Counted from the first letter of the stretch, positions 33,864 through 46,379 are shown. The stretch is DNA of 64,000 bases from an uncultured Pelagibacteraceae bacterium (GCA_902580945.1 CACHML010000007.1:1-64000); one strand, 5' to 3'. A program made the numbers and translations. The notes: a model not told the origin generated them from the sequence alone.

Positions 33864-35618
33864 TTAAACTTTTAATGGAAGAATTTCCAACAATAGTTCA
33901 TTTCTTAGACTAATAAATTTTGCTCTATTCATTATTTCAATAATATTATTTAGTGTTTCATTATCTAATTCGTTTAAATCTTTTTCTCCAATTATCTCAA
34001 CTAATTTCAGCAATATCATACCAGATTCTTTATTAGCTATCATTGTATCAATTTCTGGAGCTATTTTAGAGTTATATAAGGACAGCTCTTCAATAACATC
34101 TATTTTAATACCATCAGAGCTCAATGATTGTAATAACAATTCATCTTTAAAGTTGAATTTATAATTTTTATCTTTTTTCATTTTTGATAATAAGCTGTCG
34201 GTTATTTCTTGAGTTTTAATCAAACTATTTTTGTTAAGTAAGTAGTTTAATACTTTTGATTGATGAAAAATTTTATTATTAAACTTAACTTTATTTTTTT
34301 TATTATCGCCAGCAATTAAATTGTCTTGATAAAATGACAAATATTCTGAAGGAATTTGTTTTTTGTTTATTTTTTTAAGTATTTTTGAAAGTTCATCATC
34401 AAACGATTTTTTAAAATTTGACTGCTCGAAAGAATTTGACAATTTAGATAGAAATAAAAGTTTATATTCTATACTATTGGCTAGTAAAAACCTCTGATAT
34501 AATAGTGCTCTAACTTCATAGTCTGGTAAAATTTTTATTGTTTCTTCAAAATTTAATAATTGATTAAAATCGAATTTAATTTTTTTGTATAATTTTAATA
34601 AATCTTCCTCTTCGAAAATTCCCTCACTTGTTGCTTTCTCCAAAAAATTAGCCTGATCGATTTCACTAATATTCAAATCATTTAAATTTTTAAGTAAATT
34701 TGAATTAGATAAATATTTCCAAATAAATTCCTCGGAGTCTACTGATGGATAATATAAGAAATTTTTGTCTGTCTTATGAGACAAATGAAAAAAAAGAATA
34801 TTATCATCTGATAATATAAAATTATTTTCTTGGTAACCCATTAAAACTTCAAACTTTTTAACAAAAAATTCATTTAAAATTTCTAACTCAGTATTAAGAT
34901 CAAATAATAATTGTGCTTCATCTTTTTTATTCTGAGTTATCAAACAATAGATTTTGAAGTACATTAAATACTCATCCGTAATTAAGTTGAGAGTATCTAT
35001 TGCAGAACATGATTTTTCAATTTGATTTAATGATAAGTAATAATCAGAAACATGTTTGATTAGTTTTTCTTTATTTTTAATAGTAGAATTTTTTTTAATA
35101 AATTCTTCAACTAATTTTAAATCTTTTTTTTTAATTAAATGATCTAAGGTAAAATTTTCAAATTCTTCTACCGTGAAATTTTGGTCTGGCGCATACGAGT
35201 TTGTCAATAGAGCCACATCCATTATTCTTTCTGAGAAACTTGATAATTTTTTCGATTGTATGCTTTCAACTAATTTCTTAATTTTCAACCCGTCAGTGTT
35301 TGTCCACATTTCAAGATTTAGATCATTGTCGGCTGGATCAAGGAGCCCAGCTAATAATATGTTTGAACTTTCTAAATTTTGATTAACTAAAATATTTTCA
35401 TCAGCAAGTTTTATTGGGACATCTTGAAGTTTAGTTGTTTCTTGAGAGATTACAGTCTTATTATTTAATTGTTTATTGTTAATTTTTTTATTTTCAATTT
35501 CAGACCAAAATTCTTTTATCTCCTCTGCTTGCGAAGCTTGAACAAATATAAATAAATATAAGAAAATTAAAATTTCACTTAATAGTTTTAAAATTCTCAT
35601 TAGGTATAATTTTTTCAA
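33864..35618 (-). CDS. Large exported/periplasmic protein of unknown function
   Basis: 584 aa with an N-terminal hydrophobic segment (residues ~9-28) ending in ASQA|EE, a plausible signal peptidase site. The rest is hydrophilic, mostly helical and Leu/Lys/Asn/Glu-rich, with loosely repeated helical pairs that may be divergent TPR-like repeats; this is inference. No catalytic motif found. An internal Met at residue 7 is an alternative start. It lies between a small membrane protein (stop overlaps this start region) and def-fmt-truA, apparently in the same transcript. Real gene by length, codon usage and spacing; function unknown. Confidence 0.7.
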   Translation of the reverse strand: MKKLYLMRILKLLSEILIFLYLFIFVQASQAEEIKEFWSEIENKKINNKQLNNKTVISQETTKLQDVPIKLADENILVNQNLESSNILLAGLLDPADNDLNLEMWTNTDGLKIKKLVESIQSKKLSSFSERIMDVALLTNSYAPDQNFTVEEFENFTLDHLIKKKDLKLVEEFIKKNSTIKNKEKLIKHVSDYYLSLNQIEKSCSAIDTLNLITDEYLMYFKIYCLITQNKKDEAQLLFDLNTELEILNEFFVKKFEVLMGYQENNFILSDDNILFFHLSHKTDKNFLYYPSVDSEEFIWKYLSNSNLLKNLNDLNISEIDQANFLEKATSEGIFEEEDLLKLYKKIKFDFNQLLNFEETIKILPDYEVRALLYQRFLLANSIEYKLLFLSKLSNSFEQSNFKKSFDDELSKILKKINKKQIPSEYLSFYQDNLIAGDNKKNKVKFNNKIFHQSKVLNYLLNKNSLIKTQEITDSLLSKMKKDKNYKFNFKDELLLQSLSSDGIKIDVIEELSLYNSKIAPEIDTMIANKESGMILLKLVEIIGEKDLNELDNETLNNIIEIMNRAKFISLRNELLLEILPLKV

Positions 35619-35757
35619 TTTGTTTAAGGGGTGCAGGCAAATTAATTTGATTAATTAAAATAAAGCCAAAAATAATTATAAAAATAGTGATTGAAATTTT
35701 TAAAATTAAACCCAATCCGAAAATTTTACGTTTACTTGTATTTTTAGTAAATTGCAT
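35575..35757 (-). CDS. Small single-pass membrane protein (60 aa)
   Basis: Function unknown. From ATG at 35757: a basic N-terminus (MQFTKNTSKRKIFG), one membrane helix of about 22 residues, then a short tail with NLPAPLKQIEKIIPNENF. The frame stays open upstream to an ATG at 35832, but that would add 25 residues running into the aroK leader and past its start, so the inner ATG is preferred. It overlaps the start of the 584-aa exported protein by 44 nt and could act with it. Confidence 0.62.
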   Translation of the reverse strand: MQFTKNTSKRKIFGLGLILKISITIFIIIFGFILINQINLPAPLKQIEKIIPNENFKTIK

Positions 35758-35812
35758 ATATTTTAATAATTTCAAAATAAGACATATTTGTGTTTTTTCA
35801 ATATAGAAACTC

Positions 35813-36325
35813 ATGAAATCAAAAAAAAACATTGTATTAATTGGAATGATGGGTTCTGGAAAATCATTAATAGGTAAAATTTTATCAAAAAAATTAAATA
35901 TGAATTTTATAGATATAGATCAAATGATTGAGATGGATGAAAATATGAGTATTTCAGAAATTTTTAAAAAAAGGGACGAGAATTATTTTCGAAAAGTAGA
36001 AGAAAAAATATCTTTAAAATATCTTAAATTAGAAAATTCTGTAATTTCTCTAGGTGGAGGAGGATTTATTAATTCATCAATAAGAAAATTATGTCAAAAA
36101 ACATGTTTGTCCTTTTGGCTTAATTGGAAAAGTGAAACGATAATTAAAAGGATTTATAAAAGTAAAAAAAGACCATTAGTAATGAAACTTAATAAAATTC
36201 AAATTAATAATTTAATTAATGAGAGATCAAAAATTTATGAATTATCAAACTTTAAAGTTAATTGTGATAAGTTAGACAAAACAGAAATTATAAATAAAAT
36301 AAAAAATATTTATGAAAATAAATAA
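35813..36325 (+). CDS. aroK: Shikimate kinase
   Basis: Phosphorylates shikimate. P-loop GMMGSGKSLIGKIL, substrate residues in FIDIDQMIE (Asp) and YFRKVEE (Arg), the GGGGF loop, and the lid Arg in KRPLV. 170 aa, normal. It overlaps aroB by 14 nt, the standard aroK-aroB pair. Confidence 0.96.
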   Translation: MKSKKNIVLIGMMGSGKSLIGKILSKKLNMNFIDIDQMIEMDENMSISEIFKKRDENYFRKVEEKISLKYLKLENSVISLGGGGFINSSIRKLCQKTCLSFWLNWKSETIIKRIYKSKKRPLVMKLNKIQINNLINERSKIYELSNFKVNCDKLDKTEIINKIKNIYENK

Positions 36326-37415
36326 AATTAAAGTTAAAACAAACACAAAGAAATACTCAATTGTTATTGGAAGAAACATAATTAATAAAATAAATAAAAT
36401 TTTAAAAGAGAATAAATTGTCTTTTGAAAAATGTTTAATTATTACAGACAAAAATATTCCCAAAAAATATAAAAGACTTTTATTCAAAAAACTAAAATCA
36501 AAAAAACTTTATAAAATTGATATGATGGCAACAGAAAAAAGTAAAAATTATACAAATGTAGAGAGTATTCACGAGATATTATTTAAAAAAAGATTTAATA
36601 GGGATGACTGTGTCATTTCTTTTGGTGGAGGTATTATCGGAGATGTAGCTGGTTTTGCTTCAAGCACTTTTAAAAGGGGTATAAAGTTTATAAATATTCC
36701 ATCAACATTATTATCTCAAGTAGACTCGTCATTAGGTGGTAAAACTGGTGTAAATAATAAATTTGGAAAAAATTTAATCGGAAGTTTTTATCAACCAGAT
36801 TTGGTGATATCTGATATCAATATTTTAAGCTCTTTGCCCAAGAGAGAAATAATTTGTGGATATGCTGAAATATTAAAAAGTAGTATTATAGAAAACTATT
36901 ATAGCTTTCTTTTTCTTGATAATAATTTAGAAAAAATTTTAAATCTAAAATCACCTTTCATCGAAAGATCAATTATAAGAAGTTGCAACTTAAAAAAAAC
37001 AGTTGTGGAAAAAGATGAGAGGGAAAAAAATTTAAGAAAAGTTTTAAATTTAGGTCATACTTTTGCCCATGCATATGAGTCAACACTGGGTTATTCAAAA
37101 AAATTAAATCATGGAGAGGCTGTAATTCTAGGGATAAAAAGTGCTGCGGAATTTAGTTTTAAAGAAAAGATTTTGTCAAAACAAAAATTAAATATACTTT
37201 TAAATCATATTGATAAAATAGGTATGAGCACCAATATCAGTGAATTTTTTAAAAAAAGGGATGTTAAAAAGATTTTAAATTTTATGAAAAATGATAAAAA
37301 AAATAACTCAAGTAATATTAACTTGATCTTAATTAAAGATTTTGGAAAAATTAAAATAGATTTTCAGATTAAATCTTCAAATTTAAAGAAATATATACTT
37401 AGTAATTTAAGTTAA
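36312..37415 (+). CDS. aroB: 3-dehydroquinate synthase
   Basis: Second step of the shikimate pathway, zinc- and NAD-dependent. Visible: ITDKNIPKKY, SFGGGIIGDVAGFASSTFKRGIKFINIPSTLLSQVDSSLGGKTGVN, GYAEILKSSII (zinc Glu), LNLGHTFAHAYE (zinc His) and LNHGEAVILGI (zinc His). 367 aa. Its stop lies 9 nt into the convergent bolA gene. Confidence 0.96.
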   Translation: MKINKIKVKTNTKKYSIVIGRNIINKINKILKENKLSFEKCLIITDKNIPKKYKRLLFKKLKSKKLYKIDMMATEKSKNYTNVESIHEILFKKRFNRDDCVISFGGGIIGDVAGFASSTFKRGIKFINIPSTLLSQVDSSLGGKTGVNNKFGKNLIGSFYQPDLVISDINILSSLPKREIICGYAEILKSSIIENYYSFLFLDNNLEKILNLKSPFIERSIIRSCNLKKTVVEKDEREKNLRKVLNLGHTFAHAYESTLGYSKKLNHGEAVILGIKSAAEFSFKEKILSKQKLNILLNHIDKIGMSTNISEFFKKRDVKKILNFMKNDKKNNSSNINLILIKDFGKIKIDFQIKSSNLKKYILSNLS

Positions 37416-37667
37416 TTTTATTTGCAAGGAATGAATGTAGTTCTTAAGTTCATAATCCAAAATTTTATAAATAAACCTTGTGGAATATAATTTGTTTTTT
37501 TTTTCTAACTCAGGTGACTTTATATGCAATAAAATATGAAATTTACCTTTGGTATTAGATTTATGATTTATGTGAAGATAAGATTTATCTTCAACCTCAA
37601 CTTTTAAAATACAATCGTGCGACAAAATCTTTTTTTTAATAATTTCAATAAGTTGGTTAATATTCAT
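37407..37667 (-). CDS. BolA-family protein
   Basis: 86-aa BolA-fold protein. Pattern: I-x-x-I-I-x-K-K-I-L...ILKVEVEDKSYLHINHKSNTKGKFHILLHIKSPEL...RFIYKILDYELKNYIHSLQIKL. The family has a conserved H near the end (AHALSI), here IHSLQI. BolA proteins partner with monothiol glutaredoxins in iron-sulfur handling. It is divergent from the J-domain gene, with only 20 bp between start codons, an arrangement found in alphaproteobacteria. Confidence 0.87.
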   Translation of the reverse strand: MNINQLIEIIKKKILSHDCILKVEVEDKSYLHINHKSNTKGKFHILLHIKSPELEKKNKLYSTRFIYKILDYELKNYIHSLQIKLT

Positions 37668-37687
37668 AGTATAGGGTATTATATATC

Positions 37688-38221
37688 ATGAAAAATATTT
37701 GTGATTGGAATAATTGTCTTGAAGAAGGTCTGTACAAAGCACCTAAAGAGAGGGATAACAGCAAAAACTTCAGGCTATTATGTTTAAACCATGTTAAAGA
37801 ATTTAATAAAAATTGGAACTATTTCACAGGCATGTCTGATCAGCAAATAGTAGATTTTTTAAGGTCTGATATGACATGGCACAAACCTACACAAAGCTTT
37901 AGCTCCTCTGATAACTTTTTTAAAGTTCTATGGAGCAATGCACTAAAAGATGAAATGGATAAGTTTAAATTTAATAACGATTTTAATAATATGAATAAGT
38001 TTAAATTCAACAATAATGATATTAAAGCCTTTAATATATTGGGAGTTACTGTTGGTTTGAAGTGGGAGAAAATTCAAGAAAAATTTAAAAAGCTTGTCAA
38101 AAAATTTCACCCTGATATGAATTCTGGGAATAAAAAATTTGAAGACAAGCTAAAAGTAATAACTTTAGCTTATACTCAATTAAAAAACACATATAGGGAA
38201 AAAATTGACGCCAAATATTAA
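37688..38221 (+). CDS. J-domain (DnaJ-like) protein
   Basis: 177 aa. The C-terminal ~65 residues form a J domain (AFNILGVTVGLKWEKIQEKFKKLVKKFHPDMN, with the HPD tripeptide), while the N-terminal part (WNNCLEEGLYKAPKERDNSKNFRLLCLNHVKEFNKNWNYFTGMS) has a Cys/His pattern common to alphaproteobacterial members of this group. Asn/Lys/Phe repeats (KFKFNND/NMNKFKFNNND) lie between. It is not a full DnaJ. It overlaps cobS by 17 nt, so it probably works with the following AAA+ ATPase. Confidence 0.88.
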   Translation: MKNICDWNNCLEEGLYKAPKERDNSKNFRLLCLNHVKEFNKNWNYFTGMSDQQIVDFLRSDMTWHKPTQSFSSSDNFFKVLWSNALKDEMDKFKFNNDFNNMNKFKFNNNDIKAFNILGVTVGLKWEKIQEKFKKLVKKFHPDMNSGNKKFEDKLKVITLAYTQLKNTYREKIDAKY

Positions 38222-39179
38222 CAGTACGCCAGATATTAAGTTATCAATTAAACAAACCTTTGGTATTGAAAGTGATATGGAAGTAGATGCATTTTCTAAA
38301 TCAAGTGAGTATGTACCAGAGATAGATAAAACATATAAGTTTGATAAAGATACAACATTAGCTATTTTGTCAGGTTTCTCTTTTAATAAAAGAGTTCTGA
38401 TACAAGGATACCATGGTACGGGAAAATCAACTCACATAGAACAGATAGCTGCTAGATTAAACTGGCCCTGTATAAGAATTAATCTTGATAGTCATGTAAG
38501 CAGAATTGATTTAATAGGAAAAGACTCCATCGTGATAAAAGAAGGTAAACAGGTAACTGAATTTAAGGAGGGCATTCTTCCCTGGTCAATTCAAAACCCA
38601 GTAGCATTAGTTTTTGACGAATACGATGCTGGTAGACCAGATGTGATGTTTGTTATTCAAAGAGTACTTGAGTCAGAGGGAAGTTTTACGTTATTAGATA
38701 AAAATAAAGTCATTAAACAAAATAAGTATTTTAGACTTTTTGCAACAACTAATACTGTAGGCCTAGGCGATACAACAGGTTTGTATCATGGAACTCAACA
38801 GATAAATCAAGGTCAGATGGATAGATGGAATATTGTATCCACATTAAACTATCTTAGTTTAGAAAAAGAGATGGAAATAATAATAGGTAAAAATAAAAAT
38901 TTAAACAATTCTAAAGGGAAAGAACAAGTATCAAATATGATAAAAGTAGCTTCACTTACTAGAAAAGGATTTATGGCTGGCGATATATCAACTGTAATGA
39001 GTCCAAGGACAGTCTTGCATTGGGCTGAAAATTCAGAAATTTTCAAAGATATAGGATATGCATTTAGGGTTACATTTTTAAACAAATGCGACGATGCAGA
39101 AAAAAATACTATTGCTGAATATTATCAAAGATGTTTTGGCGAAGAACTGCCAGAGTCAATGATTAATATTCAAGTTTAA
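38205..39179 (+). CDS. cobS: CobS-like AAA+ ATPase
   Basis: MoxR/CobS-type AAA+ ATPase. Walker [10 protein letters not shown] (68-76), Walker B ALVFDEYD (134-141), sensor-1 [10 protein letters not shown], and an arginine in RTVLHWAEN. 324 aa, similar to cobaltochelatase CobS. The start is TTG inside the J-domain gene; it overlaps cobT by one base (TAATG). In aerobic B12 synthesis CobS acts with CobT and CobN; no cobN or other cob gene is in the window, so another role is plausible. Confidence 0.9.
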   Translation: MTPNINSTPDIKLSIKQTFGIESDMEVDAFSKSSEYVPEIDKTYKFDKDTTLAILSGFSFNKRVLIQGYHGTGKSTHIEQIAARLNWPCIRINLDSHVSRIDLIGKDSIVIKEGKQVTEFKEGILPWSIQNPVALVFDEYDAGRPDVMFVIQRVLESEGSFTLLDKNKVIKQNKYFRLFATTNTVGLGDTTGLYHGTQQINQGQMDRWNIVSTLNYLSLEKEMEIIIGKNKNLNNSKGKEQVSNMIKVASLTRKGFMAGDISTVMSPRTVLHWAENSEIFKDIGYAFRVTFLNKCDDAEKNTIAEYYQRCFGEELPESMINIQV

Positions 39180-40972
39180 TGAATAGAGAAGATAATATAA
39201 AAGAAAAATTCAAACAAGCGCTGCAATCAACTTATAGAGTTATCTCAGATGATTATAAAGTTGACAGAAATAACAAAAAAGGTGAAAAAATTTATAGCGT
39301 TGGTGAAATAGATAATATTACTGATAAAAATCAGTTTAATAAATTAAGAGCAGAAACAGACTCTGAAGCATTAAAAAAAAGGTTTTCAGACAAAAAATTA
39401 CTAGCCAAAAATATTCCAAAAAATCCATCTTGTAGAAATCTTTACCAGCTTTCAGAAAAGGTTAGATATGAGTTGCTAGGTTCGGAAATGATGAAGGGAA
39501 TTTCAAAAAATTTTAAAGATAATTATAAATACAGGCTTCAATCTCTTGAACAAAAAAAAATTATGAAAAAAGAAGATACAAATATAATTGATGCTTTTGA
39601 AATTTATATGACAAACAAGTTTTTTAATCTGGAACTAAGTTCTGGAAATAAAGAAATTCTTCAATTTTGGGAAAATGATTTTAATAAGTCCATAGGCAAT
39701 CATTTGAAATTTTTAAAAGAAAATTTGGAAAATCAAGAGGTTTATAATAATAAATTTTCAGAAATTTTAGAAAGTATGGATATATTTGAAAATGATGACA
39801 CCACCGAAAAAGAAAATGATGAAAAAGATGATACCCAAGATCAAAATAATCCAAATAACAGTGAGGACGAAAACAATGAACAATCTAGCAAGTCAAGCGA
39901 GGATGAAAATATCACACAAGGTATGGATAGCAAGGATGATGTTAATGAGTTTAGACTTGATGATCAACTTGCCAATGAGAATAACGATGATATGGACTCA
40001 GAAAATGTGATCCAAAAAAAGAATTTAGGTATAAGTGATAAAGAATATAAAATATTTACTAAAGAGTTTGACGAAATTGCCAAAGCCGAAAGTTTAGAAA
40101 CTGCTGAGGAAATTCAAAAACTCAGAAAAAATTTAGACCAGCAACTTACTAGCTTTCAAGATTTAATTACAAAATTAGCGAACAAATTACAAAGACAATT
40201 AATGGCAAAACAAAATCGGTCTTGGGAATTTGATCTTGAAGAAGGGTTATTAGATAGTTCAAAGTTACCAAGGATTATTATTGATCCATACAATTCCTTA
40301 TCATTTAAAAAAGAAAAAGATTTAGACTTTAAAGATACAATAGTGACATTATTAATTGATAACTCTGGTTCAATGAGAGGAAGACCAATAACTATAGCGG
40401 CTATTTGTGCTGACATTTTATCTAGAACTTTAGAGAGATGTTCTGTCAAAGTAGAAATACTTGGATTTACAACAAAAAATTGGAAAGGTGGAAAAAGTAG
40501 ACAAGAATGGAATAAATTAGGAAAAACAAAAAATCCTGGAAGACTAAATGATCTTAGACATATAATTTACAAAAGCGCTGACTCTCATTGGAGACAATCA
40601 AAAAAGAATCTGGGATTAATGTTAAAAGAGGGATTGTTAAAAGAAAATATAGATGGAGAAGCCATTACATGGGCATTCAATAGACTTAAAAAAAGAAGAG
40701 AGGAAAGAAAAATACTAATGGTTATTTCTGATGGAGCGCCTGTAGATGATTCAACTTTATCGGTGAATTCAGGCGATTTTTTGGAAAAGAACTTAAAAAA
40801 AATTGTTAAATTTATTGAAACAAATAGCGAGATTGAAATATTAGCAATTGGTATTGGCCATGATGTATCTAGATATTATAAAAAAGCTATCAAAATTTCA
40901 GATGTACAAGAACTAGGTGATGTAATGATCGATCAATTGAGCGGTCTATTTGAAAATAAAAAACTTCACTAA
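39179..40972 (+). CDS. cobT: CobT-like VWA-domain protein
   Basis: 597-aa partner of CobS. N-terminal helical domain (~1-195), an acidic Asp/Glu/Asn-rich linker (~200-285), then a von Willebrand A domain with the MIDAS motif IDNSGSMRG (~393-401), CobT-specific [16 protein letters not shown], and [25 protein letters not shown]. Its 3' end overlaps the convergent RegB-like gene by 4 nt (CTAA). AAA+/VWA pairs typically remodel or metallate a client protein; the client here is unknown. Confidence 0.9.
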   Translation: MNREDNIKEKFKQALQSTYRVISDDYKVDRNNKKGEKIYSVGEIDNITDKNQFNKLRAETDSEALKKRFSDKKLLAKNIPKNPSCRNLYQLSEKVRYELLGSEMMKGISKNFKDNYKYRLQSLEQKKIMKKEDTNIIDAFEIYMTNKFFNLELSSGNKEILQFWENDFNKSIGNHLKFLKENLENQEVYNNKFSEILESMDIFENDDTTEKENDEKDDTQDQNNPNNSEDENNEQSSKSSEDENITQGMDSKDDVNEFRLDDQLANENNDDMDSENVIQKKNLGISDKEYKIFTKEFDEIAKAESLETAEEIQKLRKNLDQQLTSFQDLITKLANKLQRQLMAKQNRSWEFDLEEGLLDSSKLPRIIIDPYNSLSFKKEKDLDFKDTIVTLLIDNSGSMRGRPITIAAICADILSRTLERCSVKVEILGFTTKNWKGGKSRQEWNKLGKTKNPGRLNDLRHIIYKSADSHWRQSKKNLGLMLKEGLLKENIDGEAITWAFNRLKKRREERKILMVISDGAPVDDSTLSVNSGDFLEKNLKKIVKFIETNSEIEILAIGIGHDVSRYYKKAIKISDVQELGDVMIDQLSGLFENKKLH

Positions 40973-42246
40973 ATATTTTTTAAATCTTTATTTGACCATT
41001 CAATTTTGATTTCGCCGCCACCTCTTGTTTCTGAGTTTCTTATTAAAAGTTTAGCTTTATTTTTTTCTAACAAGGTTTTTCCTATAAATATCCCCAAACC
41101 AAGTCCTGCTCTGGACTTATTTTTAGATTGAAGTGACTTAATATATGGCTCTCCAATTTTCGTAAGTATATCTTTAGGAAAACCTGATCCATCATCTTCT
41201 ATTGATATTGTTGAATTTTCACTGTCACTAGTTATTGATATGAAGATATTTTTTTGTGAAAATTTATTTGCATTACCAATAAAATTTCTTATCCCATAAA
41301 CTATTTCAATCGATTTTGAAATTTCAAATGAATTATAATCTTGCTCTATATTAATAATAAAATTTTTATCTGATATCTCTTTAAAAGAATTGACTATTTC
41401 TTTTACATAATCATATAAACTTACATTTTTATCTATAAAATCATCCTCAACTACAGGGTTTAAAGATAACTTTTTTAATATTTCATTACATCTATCAACT
41501 TGGCTTACAAGCAATTCAATATCTTTTTTAAGATCTCTATTATTTTTAAAATTATTGTATAAGTCTTGAGATATAATCTTTATAGTAGATAACGGAGTGC
41601 CTAATGAATGAGCAGCAGCTGCGGCTTGCCCACCTAAAGATACCAATTCGTGCTCTTTAGAAATAACTTCCTGAATTTTATCTAATGCATCTTTTCTAAC
41701 TTTTGACTCATTTCCAAATGTTAAAGCAAAAAAACTCAGGAAAAGAAGTGCAATAATTAAAGCTAAAGGAACTGAATAATAATAGTAATTACTAAAAATA
41801 TATTCATTTAATGGTGAAGGTAATTCTTGATGATAAAAAGTAAGTAAAATAATTGAAGAGATTGTTAAAATTATTAATAAAATATTTGTTCTAATACTTA
41901 AGCTACTTGAGGCAAATATACTTGGTATAATCAAGAATAATGAGAATGGATTAATAGTACCACCAGTTAAATAAAGCAAAAAACTTAGTTGTAGAATATC
42001 AAGGGTAAGAAAAGTAAAAGATATTTTTTCTTGTAATTGATTTTTTTTAAAAAAATAAAATAAGAAAATGTTACTTAGAGCACCTACTAAAACTATGAAA
42101 TTTGCCAGTAAAAAATTAAATTCAAAATTTAATAAAAATGCGACAACATTTATAGTAATAAATTGACCTATTACACCAATCCACCTTAAATTGACGTATG
42201 TAATTTTGTTTAGATGCGATGATTTGGAATTTATGCTTAATTCCAT
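40969..42246 (-). CDS. regB: RegB/PrrB-type redox sensor histidine kinase
   Basis: 425 aa. About six membrane helices (residues ~20-175) carrying GGTINPF at 95-101, the quinone-binding heptapeptide of RegB. H-box [18 protein letters not shown] with His213, Cys253 in QVDRCNEIL exactly 40 residues later (matching His225/Cys265 of Rhodobacter RegB as I recall), then N box [14 protein letters not shown] boxes DDGSGFP and [10 protein letters not shown]. RegB senses quinone and thiol redox state and phosphorylates RegA. No regA is adjacent. It follows gyrB by 3 nt. Confidence 0.88.
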   Translation of the reverse strand: MELSINSKSSHLNKITYVNLRWIGVIGQFITINVVAFLLNFEFNFLLANFIVLVGALSNIFLFYFFKKNQLQEKISFTFLTLDILQLSFLLYLTGGTINPFSLFLIIPSIFASSSLSIRTNILLIILTISSIILLTFYHQELPSPLNEYIFSNYYYYSVPLALIIALLFLSFFALTFGNESKVRKDALDKIQEVISKEHELVSLGGQAAAAAHSLGTPLSTIKIISQDLYNNFKNNRDLKKDIELLVSQVDRCNEILKKLSLNPVVEDDFIDKNVSLYDYVKEIVNSFKEISDKNFIINIEQDYNSFEISKSIEIVYGIRNFIGNANKFSQKNIFISITSDSENSTISIEDDGSGFPKDILTKIGEPYIKSLQSKNKSRAGLGLGIFIGKTLLEKNKAKLLIRNSETRGGGEIKIEWSNKDLKNI

Positions 42247-42249
42247 TAA

Positions 42250-44313
<2,064 letters not shown>

Positions 44314-44330
44314 TTAAAAGGAAGTAAGTA

Positions 44331-44339
44331 TTTATACCA
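44331..44339 (-). promoter_or_regulatory. Candidate extended -10 promoter of gyrB
   Basis: On the minus strand TGGTATAAA (extended -10 form TGnTATAAA) ends 24 nt before the gyrB ATG, giving a leader of ~15-20 nt. No clear -35 box, which extended -10 promoters can do without. AT-rich background makes this tentative. Confidence 0.4.
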
Positions 44340-44449
44340 TTTTTAAAATTTTAAATAAAATTTGTTTGAACCATAAGGCTAAATTAATTAACTATATCAA
44401 CAAAAATAATCGTTTTTTTTTAATAATTTTCTATTTAAATGTTTTGCTC

Positions 44450-44469
44450 GATAAAACCCACTTTTTATC
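44450..44469 (-). terminator. Weak hairpin after tRNA-Ser
   Basis: A 7-bp inverted repeat, GATAAAA / TTTTATC with a 6-nt loop, begins 8 nt after the CCA end of tRNA-Ser at the end of the long translation operon. It is all A-T but one pair, and no U-run follows, so it would be a poor intrinsic terminator; it may be chance in AT-rich DNA. Confidence 0.28.
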
Positions 44470-44476
44470 AAAATAA

Positions 44477-44566
44477 TGGCGGAGAGAATGGGATTCGAAC
44501 CCATGATAGAGTTTCCCCTATACACGCTTTCCAAGCGTGCGCCTTCAACCACTCGGCCACCTCTCC
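44477..44566 (-). tRNA. tRNA-Ser (GGA)
   Basis: Minus-strand type II tRNA with encoded CCA, 90 nt. Acceptor GGAGAGG/TCTCTCC, discriminator G, D arm GCCGAGTGGTTGAAGGC, anticodon stem with loop TTGGAAA (anticodon GGA), a long variable arm (ATAGGGGAAACTCTAT) and T loop TTCGAAT. It starts 1 nt after the lepA stop codon, so it is probably cut from the lepA mRNA. Confidence 0.96.
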
Positions 44567-44567
44567 A

Positions 44568-46379
44568 TTATTTTTCCTTAGAAATTTTAAGCACACCTAT
44601 AAAAGCTTCTTGTGGAATCTCTACTTTTCCAAATTGCTTAGCTCTAGCTTTACCTTTTTTTTGTTTTTCAAGTAATTTTCTTTTTCTATCAACTGCACCT
44701 CCTCCATGAATTTTTGTTAAAACATCTTTTTTAAAACCTTTAATTGTCTCTCTTGCAATAATCTTTCCTCCTATAGCTGCTTGAACTGGTATCATGAAAT
44801 TATGTCTAGGAATTAAATCTTTTAATTTTTCACAAACCTCCCTTCCAGTTTTTTGAGCAAAGTCTTTATGAATCATCATTGCCAAGGCATCCACGGGTTC
44901 ACTGTTTACAAGTATATTCATTTTAACAAGATCCCCTTCTCTATGTCCTATTATTTCATAATCAAAACTAGCGTAACCACTTGTCATAGATTTTAATCTG
45001 TCATTAAAATCAAATACTACTTCATTTAATGGTATTTCATAATTTAAAACGGCTCTATTACCGGAATAACTAAGATTTTTTTGAATTCCTCTTTTATCTT
45101 GGCATATTTTTATTATTGGTCCAAGAAACTGATCTGGAGTAATTATTGTAGCTTTAATCCATGGCTCTTCAATAAATTTTATCAAAGTTGGATCTGGTAA
45201 ACTCGATGGATTTTGCAAGTCTTTTACTTCACCACTGTTCAAATGGATTTTATAAACTACGCCTGGAGTTGTAGTAAGTAAGTTAATGTCAAATTCTCTT
45301 TCAAGTCTCTCCGTAACAATTTCTAAATGTAACAAACCCAAAAAACCACATCTAAAACCCAAACCTAATGCAGAGGAAGACTCGGCCTCAAAAGAAAAAC
45401 TAGAGTCATTTAATTTAAGTTTAGCTAAACCATCTTTTAACTTTTGATATTCAGAACTATCTACAGGAAATAATCCACAAAAAACCACTGGCTTACTTGG
45501 TTTAAAGCCTGGAAGTATATCTGTTAATGGTTTTGAAGCATCACAAATTGTATCTCCAACCTTTGTTTCAGATAAAACTTTTATTCCAGTTGTTATAAAT
45601 CCAATTTCTCCTGAATTAAGTTCGTCAATATCCTTTGGTTTTGGCGTAAAAACACCAACTTTTTCAACAAAATACTCTTTGTTAGAAGACATCATTTTAA
45701 TTTTCATATTATTTTTTATTTTCCCATCAATTACTCTTACTAAAATTACTACCCCAAGATAAGTGTCATACCAACTATCTACTAATAAACACTTTAATTT
45801 TTCATCTTTTTCACCTTTGGGTCCAGGTAGTGTTTGAATAATTTGCTCCAAAATGTCTTCAATACCCTCACCTGTTTTACCTGAACATGGCACAGCATTT
45901 GAAGTATCTATTCCAATAACGTCTTCAATTTGTTTATTTGTTCTATCTATGTCAGATGCAGGTAAATCAATTTTATTTAAAACTGGAATAATTTCATGGT
46001 TAGTATCTAATGCTTGATAGACATTTGCTAAAGTTTGAGCCTCTACACCTTGTGTGCTATCTACAATTAATATTGATCCTTCGCAGGCATACAAAGACCT
46101 GCTAACCTCATAACTGAAGTCAACATGTCCTGGGGTATCTATAATATTAAGAATATAATTTTTTCCATCTTTGGATTTATAATTTAATTTAACTGTTTGA
46201 GCTTTAATTGTTATACCTCTCTCTCTTTCAATATCCATTGAGTCAAGGACTTGAGCCTTCATTTCTCTATCTGTTAATCCACCACATCTATGTATTATTC
46301 TATCTGCTATTGTAGATTTGCCATGATCAATATGAGCAATAATTGCAAAGTTTCTTATGTTATCAATTTCAGTAGACAT
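44568..46379 (-). CDS. lepA: Elongation factor 4 (LepA)
   Basis: Ribosome back-translocating GTPase. G1 [10 protein letters not shown]3 DTPGHVDF, G4 NKID, effector GITIKAQT, and the LepA-specific C-terminal domain ending in [42 protein letters not shown]. 603 aa, normal. It is immediately downstream of pheT and upstream of tRNA-Ser on one strand. Confidence 0.97.
   Translation of the reverse strand: MSTEIDNIRNFAIIAHIDHGKSTIADRIIHRCGGLTDREMKAQVLDSMDIERERGITIKAQTVKLNYKSKDGKNYILNIIDTPGHVDFSYEVSRSLYACEGSILIVDSTQGVEAQTLANVYQALDTNHEIIPVLNKIDLPASDIDRTNKQIEDVIGIDTSNAVPCSGKTGEGIEDILEQIIQTLPGPKGEKDEKLKCLLVDSWYDTYLGVVILVRVIDGKIKNNMKIKMMSSNKEYFVEKVGVFTPKPKDIDELNSGEIGFITTGIKVLSETKVGDTICDASKPLTDILPGFKPSKPVVFCGLFPVDSSEYQKLKDGLAKLKLNDSSFSFEAESSSALGLGFRCGFLGLLHLEIVTERLEREFDINLLTTTPGVVYKIHLNSGEVKDLQNPSSLPDPTLIKFIEEPWIKATIITPDQFLGPIIKICQDKRGIQKNLSYSGNRAVLNYEIPLNEVVFDFNDRLKSMTSGYASFDYEIIGHREGDLVKMNILVNSEPVDALAMMIHKDFAQKTGREVCEKLKDLIPRHNFMIPVQAAIGGKIIARETIKGFKKDVLTKIHGGGAVDRKRKLLEKQKKGKARAKQFGKVEIPQEAFIGVLKISKEK

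Noticed and set aside
35758-35832. Longer N-terminus for the small membrane protein (start at 35832)
   Set aside because: It would extend past the aroK start codon on the other strand and adds an unlikely second hydrophobic stretch; the ATG at 35757 gives a normal basic N-terminus.
38205-40972. Reading cobS/cobT as evidence for B12 synthesis
   Set aside because: No cobN or other cobalamin gene is present in the window, so the pair alone does not support the pathway.
44439-44709. Two plus-strand ORFs with peptides such as GIRTHDR and MGFEPMIEF over the tRNA-Ser region
   Set aside because: They are antisense readings of tRNA-Ser and the lepA 3' end; such peptides are well-known spurious database proteins derived from tRNA genes.
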